Positions 7,620 to 12,964 of a DNA stretch of 12,964 nucleotides are shown here, piece by piece. The notes under the pieces are model-generated. The model saw only the letters and a program-made list of their open reading frames with translations. It did not search any database and had not been told where the DNA came from. Position 1 is the stretch's first letter. Every line of letters starts with the position of its first letter. The stretch covers positions 1 through 12,964 of the forward strand of contig WNEB01000023.1 of assembly GCA_009914575.1 (NCBI GenBank). The letters are read 5' to 3'. The DNA is from Burkholderia gladioli. Its GTDB lineage: Bacteria; Pseudomonadota; Gammaproteobacteria; Burkholderiales; Burkholderiaceae. The position numbers were made by a program, and so were the translations under genes.

Positions 7620-8546
7620 ATGACCACCGAATCGAATTTCGACGCGAACCGCGTTCGTGCCTATCTCGAAGGCCTGCAGGCCCGCATCGCCGAAGCGCTG
7701 GGCGCGTTCGACGGCGCCCCGCTCGCGACGCACGCCTGGCGGCGCGGCCCGGAGGAGCGCCTGCGCGGCGGCGGCTGCACGCGCATTCTCGAAGGCGGCC
7801 TGTTCTTCGAGCGCGCCGGCATCGGCTTCTCGGATGTCGCCGGCGACGCGCTGCCGCCGTCGGCCAGCGCGGCGCGCCCGCAACTGGCCGGCCGCGGCTT
7901 CGAGGCGCTCGGCGTGTCGCTCGTGCTGCATCCGCGTAACCCGCATTGCCCGACCGTGCACATGAACGTGCGCATGTTCGTGGCCACCAAGGCCGGCGAG
8001 GTGCCGATCTTCTGGTTCGGCGGCGGCATGGACCTGACGCCCGTGTACGGCTACGAGGACGACGCGCGCCATTTCCACGCGGCCTGCCGCGATGCGCTCG
8101 CGCCGTTCGGCGACACGTATTACCCGCGCTTCAAGGCCTGGTGCGACGAGTATTTCTTCCTCAAGCACCGCAACGAAACGCGCGGCATCGGCGGGATCTT
8201 CTTCGACGATCTCTCGGAGCCGGGCTTCCAGCGGTCGTTCGAGATGATGCAGGCGGTGGGCGACGCGTTCCTCGGCGCCTACCTGCCGATCTGCGAGTGC
8301 CGCGGCGGCACGCCGTACGGCGAGCGCGAACGCGAGTTCCAGGCTTACCGGCGCGGCCGCTATGTCGAGTTCAACCTGGTGTTCGACCGCGGCACGCTGT
8401 TCGGCCTGCAAAGCGGCGGCCGCACCGAGTCGATCCTGATGTCGATGCCGCCCGCCGCCCATTGGCGCTACGACTGGCAGCCCGAACCGGGCACGCCGGA
8501 AGCGCGCCTCTACAGCGATTTCCTGGTGCCGCGCGACTGGCTGTGA
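7620..8546 (+). CDS. hemF: Oxygen-dependent coproporphyrinogen III oxidase
   Basis: HemF oxidatively decarboxylates coproporphyrinogen III to protoporphyrinogen IX using O2, a late step of haem synthesis in the cytosol. The protein has 308 residues (E. coli 299). Family signatures are present: [14 protein letters not shown] (107-120) with its conserved His pair, then [27 protein letters not shown], and the C-terminal block [20 protein letters not shown]. The ATG at 7620 has no obvious Shine-Dalgarno, but upstream sequence lacks homology and a likely -10 lies 46 nt away. It is the first gene of a tight run leading into nadD after 52 nt. The O2-dependent enzyme implies aerobic haem synthesis in this organism. 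The gene is intact. Confidence 0.96.
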   Translation: MTTESNFDANRVRAYLEGLQARIAEALGAFDGAPLATHAWRRGPEERLRGGGCTRILEGGLFFERAGIGFSDVAGDALPPSASAARPQLAGRGFEALGVSLVLHPRNPHCPTVHMNVRMFVATKAGEVPIFWFGGGMDLTPVYGYEDDARHFHAACRDALAPFGDTYYPRFKAWCDEYFFLKHRNETRGIGGIFFDDLSEPGFQRSFEMMQAVGDAFLGAYLPICECRGGTPYGEREREFQAYRRGRYVEFNLVFDRGTLFGLQSGGRTESILMSMPPAAHWRYDWQPEPGTPEARLYSDFLVPRDWL

Positions 8547-8586
8547 GCCGCGCGCCCATCGTGAACCCAAGGCCCTGACCGAAAGC

Positions 8587-8601
8587 AAAGGACGCGTTCT
8601 G
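8587..8601 (+). promoter_or_regulatory. Shine-Dalgarno deciding the nadD CTG start
   Basis: AAAGGA at 8587-8592 followed after 6 nt by CTG at 8599 is the only well-formed ribosome binding site upstream of the NadD GGTFDP motif in the right frame. It is the reason for choosing the non-standard start. Confidence 0.6.
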
Positions 8602-9294
8602 GATACTCAAGCCCGACCGAACCCGCTGCCGCACCGGATCGCCATCCTCGGCGGCACGTTCGACCCGATCCACGACGGCCACCTCGCGCTCGCGCGGCGG
8701 TTCGCCGACGTGCTGGCGCTGACCGAGCTGGTGCTGATGCCGGCCGGCCAGCCGTACCAGAAGCGCGATGTCTCGGCGGCCGAGCACCGGCTCGCGATGA
8801 CGCGCGCCGCCGCGCCGTCGCTGGCGCGGCCCGGCGTGACCGTCGCCCCCGACGAGATCGAGCACACCGGCGCCACCTACACGGCCGAGACGCTGGCGCG
8901 CTGGCGCGAGCGGGTCGGCCCAGAGGCGTCGCTGTCGTTCGTGATCGGCGCCGATCAGCTGGTGCGGCTCGACACCTGGCGCGACTGGAAATTGCTGTTC
9001 GAACTGGCGCACGTGTGCGTCGCCACGCGCCCGGGCTTCGACCTGAGCGCCGCGCCGCCCGTGGTGGCCGCCCAGATCGCGGCGCGCCGCGCCGACGCGG
9101 CCGCGTTGCAATCGAGCCCGGCCGGCCGCGTGCTGGTCGACACCACGCTCGCATTCGATATCGCCGCCACCGATATCCGTGCGCACCTGCGCGAATGCAT
9201 CGCGCGGCGCGCGCAAGTCCCCGACGCGGAGGCCGAGCATGTGTCGGCCTCCGTCTGGGCCTATATTCTTCAACATCGTCTCTACCATTCCTGA
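8599..9294 (+). CDS. nadD: Nicotinate-nucleotide adenylyltransferase, apparent CTG start
   Basis: NadD adenylylates nicotinate mononucleotide to deamido-NAD, a shared step of NAD synthesis. The nucleotidyltransferase signature [11 protein letters not shown] is at 18-28, the adenylate-binding IAATDIR at 188-194 (family ISxTxIR), and the protein ends [13 protein letters not shown]. The first ATG in frame, at 8710, lies after the active-site motif and cannot be the start. No ATG, GTG or TTG occurs in frame between the hemF end and the motif. CTG at 8599 has AAAGGA (8587-8592) 6 nt upstream and gives 231 residues, within the family range (about 210-245). That makes it the best start, although it is inferred. 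The last base is 1 nt from the rsfS ATG, so the two are translationally close. Confidence 0.9.
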   Translation: MDTQARPNPLPHRIAILGGTFDPIHDGHLALARRFADVLALTELVLMPAGQPYQKRDVSAAEHRLAMTRAAAPSLARPGVTVAPDEIEHTGATYTAETLARWRERVGPEASLSFVIGADQLVRLDTWRDWKLLFELAHVCVATRPGFDLSAAPPVVAAQIAARRADAAALQSSPAGRVLVDTTLAFDIAATDIRAHLRECIARRAQVPDAEAEHVSASVWAYILQHRLYHS

Positions 9295-9295
9295 C

Positions 9296-9751
9296 ATGGG
9301 TATTCGCAAACTTCAGCGCGTGATCGTCGACGCCCGCGAAGACGTCAAGGCGCAAGACATCAAGGTGTTCAACACCAGCCACCTCACCGAACTGTTCGAC
9401 CGCGTGATCATCGCGAGCGGCACCTCGAACCGCCAGACCAAGGCGCTCGCCAACAGCGTGCGCGAATCGGTCAAGGAAGCCGGCGGCGACATCGTCAGCT
9501 CGGAAGGCGAGGACACCGGCGAATGGGTGCTGGTCGACTGCGGCGACGCCGTGGTCCACATCCTCCAGCCGGCCCTGCGCCAGTACTACCGCCTCGAGGA
9601 AATCTGGGGCGACAAGCCGGTGCGCATGAAGATGGCCGGCAACGGCCCGGCAGGCGCGTCGGTGACGACCGACGAGGACGAGGACGGCGAGGCGGAAGCG
9701 GCCGCCTGCGCCGCAGCTGAAGCGCGGGCGCACGTGAAGCGTTGCCTGTGA
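9296..9751 (+). CDS. rsfS: Ribosomal silencing factor RsfS
   Basis: RsfS binds ribosomal protein uL14 on the free 50S subunit and blocks joining of the 30S subunit in starvation or stationary phase. The protein has 151 residues. The core segments [52 protein letters not shown] (W at 77) and [13 protein letters not shown] match the family closely. After about residue 120 there is an acidic stretch [12 protein letters not shown] and an Ala-rich then basic tail, an extension beyond the ~105-residue core that seems typical of this bacterial group. The ATG at 9296 is one base after the nadD stop. In many bacteria rsfS is followed by rlmH, as here, 10 nt later. Confidence 0.95.
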   Translation: MGIRKLQRVIVDAREDVKAQDIKVFNTSHLTELFDRVIIASGTSNRQTKALANSVRESVKEAGGDIVSSEGEDTGEWVLVDCGDAVVHILQPALRQYYRLEEIWGDKPVRMKMAGNGPAGASVTTDEDEDGEAEAAACAAAEARAHVKRCL

Positions 9752-9761
9752 GTGCGTCGCC

Positions 9762-10232
9762 ATGAAGCTGCATATCGTCGCCGTCGGCCACAAGATGCCC
9801 GGCTGGGTGTCGGACGGGTTCGACGAATACGCGAAGCGCATGCCGCCCGAGCTGCGTATCGAGCTGCGCGAGATCAAGCCCGAGCTGCGTTCGGGCGGCC
9901 GCAGCGCCGAAAGCGTGATGGCCGCCGAGAAAACCAGTATCGAGGCCGCGCTGCCCAAGAGCGCGCGCATCGTCGCGCTCGACGAGCGCGACCGCGACTG
10001 GACCTCGATGCAGCTCGCGCAGGCGCTGCCCGGCTGGCAGCAGGACGGGCGCGACGTCGCGTTCGTGATCGGCGGCGCAGATGGCCTCGATCCCGAGTTC
10101 AAGGCGCGCGCCTACATGCTGCTGCGGATCTCGAGCCTCTCGCTGCCGCACGGCATGGTGCGCGTGCTGCTCGCCGAGCAGCTTTACCGCGCGTGGAGCA
10201 TCACGCAGAATCCCCCCTACCACCGCGCATGA
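9762..10232 (+). CDS. rlmH: 23S rRNA pseudouridine(1915) N3-methyltransferase
   Basis: RlmH is a SPOUT methyltransferase that uses SAM to methylate pseudouridine 1915 in helix 69 of 23S rRNA on assembled 70S ribosomes. The protein has 156 residues (E. coli 155) and aligns end to end: [15 protein letters not shown] at the start, the SAM-binding loop [10 protein letters not shown] (102-111), [20 protein letters not shown] (128-147), and the conserved C-terminal PYHR. The trefoil-knot fold is implied by the family. It follows rsfS by 10 nt, the usual pairing of a ribosome silencing factor with a ribosome-level methylase. The gene is intact. Confidence 0.97.
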   Translation: MKLHIVAVGHKMPGWVSDGFDEYAKRMPPELRIELREIKPELRSGGRSAESVMAAEKTSIEAALPKSARIVALDERDRDWTSMQLAQALPGWQQDGRDVAFVIGGADGLDPEFKARAYMLLRISSLSLPHGMVRVLLAEQLYRAWSITQNPPYHRA

Positions 10233-10274
10233 CGCGCCGCGTTCGCGCGCCGTCATGTGCCCACAACGAGAACC

Positions 10275-10919
10275 ATGACAATGTCCGATCGCCGCCTCCT
10301 GCCCGACACGACCTACCAGTTCGCCTATCTCGCCTCGCAGAGCCCGCGCCGGCAGGAGTTGCTGCGCCAGATCGGCGTCGGCTTCGAACTGCTGCTGCCA
10401 CGCCCCGACGAGGACGCCGAGGCACTCGAAGCCGAGCTGCCCGGCGAATCGGCGACCGACTACGTGGTGCGCGTGTGCGCCGCGAAGGCCGACGCGGCGC
10501 GCGCCCGGCTCGTGACCAGCGCCCTGCCCACCGCCCCAGTGCTGGTGGCCGACACCACCGTGACGATCGACGGCGCCATCCTCGGCAAGCCCGCCACCGC
10601 CGACGACGCGCTGTCGATGCTCGCCCGCCTGGCCGGTCGCACCCACGAAGTGCTGACCGCGCTGGCCGTGGTCGACGCCGACGGCACGCCGCTGATGCCC
10701 GCGCTGTCGCGCTCGACCGTGCAGTTCGGGCCGGTCGGCGCCGAGGCGCTGGCGCGCTACGTGGCGAGCGGCGAGCCGTTCGGTAAGGCCGGCGCATATG
10801 CGATCCAGGGCCGCGCGGCCGAGTTCGTCGAGCGAATCGACGGATCGCATTCCGGTATCATGGGGCTGCCCCTATTTGAAACCGCCGCGCTGCTGCGCGC
10901 GGCGCGCGTCGTTTTCTGA
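10275..10919 (+). CDS. maf: Maf-family nucleoside triphosphate pyrophosphatase
   Basis: Maf proteins hydrolyse non-canonical or excess nucleoside triphosphates to monophosphates. The segment [11 protein letters not shown] resembles the dTTP/UTP-type (YhdE) subgroup. From the ATG at 10275 the protein has 214 residues. The signature [12 protein letters not shown] begins at residue 19, the catalytic-base region ADTTV has D93, GKP is at 104-106, and [11 protein letters not shown] is near the end. The start is uncertain: GTG at 10257, ATG at 10275 and ATG at 10281 are all in frame, and a GAGA lies just upstream of 10275. The gene follows rlmH by about 42 nt and ends 8 nt before rng, as in other beta-proteobacteria. 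Confidence 0.93.
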   Translation: MTMSDRRLLPDTTYQFAYLASQSPRRQELLRQIGVGFELLLPRPDEDAEALEAELPGESATDYVVRVCAAKADAARARLVTSALPTAPVLVADTTVTIDGAILGKPATADDALSMLARLAGRTHEVLTALAVVDADGTPLMPALSRSTVQFGPVGAEALARYVASGEPFGKAGAYAIQGRAAEFVERIDGSHSGIMGLPLFETAALLRAARVVF

Positions 10920-10927
10920 GCCCCGCC

Positions 10928-12397
10928 ATGAACGAAGAAATCCTGATCAATCTCACCCCGCAGGAAACGCGGGTCGCGCTCGTGCAGCAAGGCGCGGTGC
11001 AGGAGCTTCATGTCGAGCGCACGCTGTCGCGCGGTCGCGTCGGGAACATCTATCTCGGCAAGGTCGTGCGCGTGCTGCCCGGCATGCAGTCGGCGTTCAT
11101 CGACATCGGCCTGGAGCGCGCCGCGTTCCTGCACGTGGCCGACATCTGGCAACCGCGTCCGCCCGGCGATCCGCACGGCAGCGTGCCGCATACGCCGATC
11201 GAGAAGATCGTGTTCGAAGGCCAGACGCTGATGGTGCAGGTGATCAAGGATCCGATAGGCACCAAGGGCGCGCGGCTGTCGACCCAGGTCAGCATCGCCG
11301 GGCGCACGCTGGTCTATCTGCCGCAGGAGCCGCATATCGGCATCTCGCAGAAGATCGAGAGCGAGGCCGAGCGCGAGGCCGTGCGGGCGCGGCTGACGGC
11401 CGTGATCCCGGCCGAGGAGAAAGGCGGCTACATCGTGCGGACCATCGCCGAGGACGCGAGCGGCGAGGAGCTGGGCGCCGACGTGACCTACCTGCGCAAG
11501 ACCTGGGCGACCATCGTCGCGCAGGCGCAGCGGCTGCCGGCCACCAGCCTGCTCTATCAGGATCTCGACCTCGCGCAGCGGGTGCTGCGCGATTTCGCGA
11601 ACGACGACACCTCGAAGATCCAGATCGATTCGCGCGAGACGTTCGCGCGGCTGTCCACGTTCGCGCGCGAATTCACGCCGGCCGTGAGCGCGCGGCTGCA
11701 TCACTACACCGGCGAGCGGCCGCTGTTCGATCTCTACAACATCGAGGCCGAGATCCAGCGCGCGCTGTCGCGGCGCGTCGATCTGAAGTCGGGCAGCTAC
11801 CTGATGATCGACCAGACCGAAGCGATGACGACGATCGACGTCAACACCGGCGGCTACGTGGGCGCGCGCAACTTCGACGACACGATCTTCAAGACCAACC
11901 TCGAAGCCGCGCACACGATCGCGCGGCAATTGCGGCTGCGCAATCTGGGCGGGATCATCATCATCGACTTCATCGACATGGAGAACGCCGAGCATCGCGA
12001 CGCCGTGCTCGGCGAGTTGAAGAAGGCGCTGTCGCGCGACCGCACGCGCGTGACCGTGAACGGGTTCTCGCAGCTGGGGCTCGTGGAAATGACGCGCAAG
12101 CGCACGCGCGAATCGCTGGCGCATCTGCTGTGCGAGCCGTGCCCGACGTGCCACGGCAAGGGGCAGGTCAAGACGCCGCGTACGGTGTGCTACGACGTGC
12201 TGCGCGAGATCCTGCGCGAGTCGCGCCAGTTCAACCCGCGCGAATTCCGCGTGATCGCGTCGCAGCAGGTGATCGATCTGTTCCTCGACGAGGAATCGCA
12301 GCATCTGGCGATGCTGATCGATTTCATCGGCAAGCCGGTATCGCTGCAGGTGGAGTCGAATTTGAGTCAGGAGCAGTACGACATCGTGCTGATGTAA
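10928..12397 (+). CDS. rng: Ribonuclease G
   Basis: RNase G is the RNase E paralogue that matures the 5' end of 16S rRNA and degrades some mRNAs in the cytosol. The protein has 489 residues, the same as E. coli RNase G, and lacks the long C-terminal scaffold of RNase E. The N-terminal S1 domain is seen in RGRVGNIYLGKVVRVLPGMQ and SAFIDIGLERAAFLHVAD. The catalytic Mg-binding aspartates are D304 in TTIDVNTGG and D347 in IIIIDFIDME. The zinc-link pair CPTC is at 405-408, with a further Cys at 402. It is the last gene of the hemF-nadD-rsfS-rlmH-maf-rng run, 8 nt after maf. No clear intrinsic terminator follows. The gene is intact. Confidence 0.97.
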   Translation: MNEEILINLTPQETRVALVQQGAVQELHVERTLSRGRVGNIYLGKVVRVLPGMQSAFIDIGLERAAFLHVADIWQPRPPGDPHGSVPHTPIEKIVFEGQTLMVQVIKDPIGTKGARLSTQVSIAGRTLVYLPQEPHIGISQKIESEAEREAVRARLTAVIPAEEKGGYIVRTIAEDASGEELGADVTYLRKTWATIVAQAQRLPATSLLYQDLDLAQRVLRDFANDDTSKIQIDSRETFARLSTFAREFTPAVSARLHHYTGERPLFDLYNIEAEIQRALSRRVDLKSGSYLMIDQTEAMTTIDVNTGGYVGARNFDDTIFKTNLEAAHTIARQLRLRNLGGIIIIDFIDMENAEHRDAVLGELKKALSRDRTRVTVNGFSQLGLVEMTRKRTRESLAHLLCEPCPTCHGKGQVKTPRTVCYDVLREILRESRQFNPREFRVIASQQVIDLFLDEESQHLAMLIDFIGKPVSLQVESNLSQEQYDIVLM

Positions 12398-12410
12398 GGT
12401 TTACCGAAGA

Positions 12411-12497
12411 TCATCCCGGATCACCCAGCACTCCAAAACCTCATACCAGATAAGGCTCTAGCAAAAATCCCGTATTCCTTCGTGTCATCCCGGATCA
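12411..12497. repeat. 13-bp direct repeat downstream of rng
   Basis: The sequence tcatcccggatca occurs at 12411-12423 and again, exactly, at 12485-12497, starting 74 bp apart, in the gap between rng and the integrase remnant. Such a pair next to an integrase could be part of an attachment site or arm-type binding sites. It could equally be chance or a degraded repeat. No tRNA is present here. Confidence 0.4.
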
Positions 12498-12513
12498 AGT
12501 AAGCGCCTCCCAA

Positions 12514-12537
12514 ATGGGTAGCTAGATGGGTAGCTAG
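12514..12537. repeat. Perfect 12-bp tandem duplication
   Basis: atgggtagctag is present twice head to tail (12514-12525 and 12526-12537), 28 bp upstream of the integrase start. It may be slipped-strand duplication or a pair of integrase or regulator binding sites in the promoter region of the integrase. Confidence 0.6.
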
Positions 12538-12565
12538 CGGCGCGGATGCTCTGGAGTGACCCAAC

Positions 12566-12761
12566 ATGGCGAAACGAGAATCGAACCTGCTGACCGACAC
12601 GCAACTGCGGAAGTGGATACGCACGGGCGAACCGGTGGCGAAATCGGATGGCGGCGGGCTGACGTTCACACTGTCGGCGGCCGGCGCGGCTGCATGGGTT
12701 CTACGGTTCTGGCATGGCGACCGCCGCCAGGAATTGACGCTGGGGCGCTACCTTCAAAGGA
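12566..12761 (+). pseudogene. N-terminal fragment of a P4-type tyrosine integrase, cut by the repeat element
   Basis: From the ATG at 12566, about 65 residues resemble the arm-DNA-binding (DUF4102) N-terminus of phage P4-like integrases of genomic islands: LTDTQLRKWI, VAKSDGGGLTFTLSAAG, WVLRFWHGDRRQELTLGRY. Family members continue with GRYPD and then the core-binding and catalytic domains (about 400 residues in total). Here the frame enters the repeat element at 12762 and stops at TGA 12770-12772. The catalytic Arg/His/Tyr domain is absent, so no recombinase is made. A weak GGAG lies 11 nt upstream. It marks an island border immediately after rng. The rest of the gene may lie beyond the element outside the window. 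Confidence 0.8.
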
Positions 12762-12964
12762 GGCTCTCTTGAAATTTGAGTGGGTGAAAAGGGCCGCCGG
12801 GGTACGAAACCCTACGTCGCAAAACGGTATCTTCCCACCCCTAGCCCCGCCCCAAGGCGGGGAAGTCCTCGCCGCCGGACGGGCTCGTAGATTTCTCCGC
12901 ATCAAGGGTTCGCTGCGCCGGGCTTCGCCCGCCCTTGACCCGGAAAAATCCACCCACTCGAAAT
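12762..12964 (+). mobile_element. MITE-like repeat element, right copy (nearly complete)
   Basis: The copy begins GGCTCTCTTGAAATTTGAG at 12762. The first 126 bases match the left copy in inverse orientation at 125 of 126 positions. Near the window end, cacccactcgaaat (12951-12964) resembles the reverse complement of the start (cacccactcaaat), so a terminal inverted repeat is probably being entered. If so, the element would be about 215 bp. It contains a 7-bp hairpin at 12845-12862 and a larger interrupted palindrome, tcaaggg (12902-12908) with cccttga (12932-12938), enclosing cgggc-ttc-gcccg (12919-12931). The visible part encodes no transposase. It interrupts the integrase. It is likely a non-autonomous element mobilised in trans; the IS family is not identified. 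Confidence 0.7.

Noticed and set aside
12398..12565. tRNA gene as integration site next to the integrase
   Set aside because: No cloverleaf, TTCGA-type T loop or CCA end was found on either strand.
12666..12953. Minus-strand 95-codon frame across the right element
   Set aside because: It spans the integrase fragment, the element boundary and hairpins. Its composition is that of translated repeat DNA, and no transposase motif is visible.
1..12964. CRISPR array, toxin-antitoxin or defence gene cluster
   Set aside because: There are no regularly spaced repeats, and all clear coding sequences belong to known metabolic or RNA-related families or to decayed genes.

Overview
The window is high-GC DNA whose gene content and order (purD, hemF, nadD, rsfS, rlmH, maf, rng after upp and yebC; kdp genes nearby) fit a beta-proteobacterium of the Burkholderia group. 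This is inferred from protein style and synteny as remembered, not from a search. Most of the window is a conserved housekeeping block. Its accessory or decaying material sits at the two ends.

Left part (about 1-2850, all genes on the minus strand). The window opens inside a structured repeat element. The element has cut kdpA, removing the last ~100 codons including the fourth selectivity-filter loop. kdpA also carries two apparent 1-nt insertions. Upstream of it lie kdpF and a tiny leading ORF that looks shifted by one base. A likely kdp promoter region follows, with two copies of a 16-bp direct repeat 33 bp apart. Next is a quinone oxidoreductase pseudogene with a 2-nt shift and a ~120-bp internal deletion. 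So every kdp or qor gene here except kdpF looks broken, while all complete genes to the right look intact.

Middle part (2964-5080). mgsA (methylglyoxal synthase) and an atypical SDR lacking the catalytic Tyr/Lys are on the minus strand. They are divergent from upp (uracil salvage) on the plus strand, across a 245-nt region that contains a short AT-rich island.

Right part (5370-12397, all plus strand). yebC is followed by a clear terminator. purD is followed by a near-perfect terminator. Then hemF starts a tight run: nadD, rsfS, rlmH, maf and rng, with gaps of 1 to about 50 nt. This run links haem and NAD synthesis with ribosome silencing, 23S rRNA methylation, nucleotide-pool hygiene and 16S rRNA/mRNA processing. 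nadD has no ATG, GTG or TTG at a sensible place and seems to use CTG behind a good Shine-Dalgarno.

Right end (12398-12964). After rng come short repeats and the N-terminal piece of a P4-type integrase. The integrase is cut by a second copy of the same element, in opposite orientation (125 of 126 bases identical to the left copy). Thus the ~12.6 kb block is framed by inverted copies of a MITE-like element, one in kdpA and one in an integrase. I see no novel multi-gene system. The most notable features are the inverted element pair, the cluster of gene decay on the left, the SDR active-site substitution and the CTG start of nadD.
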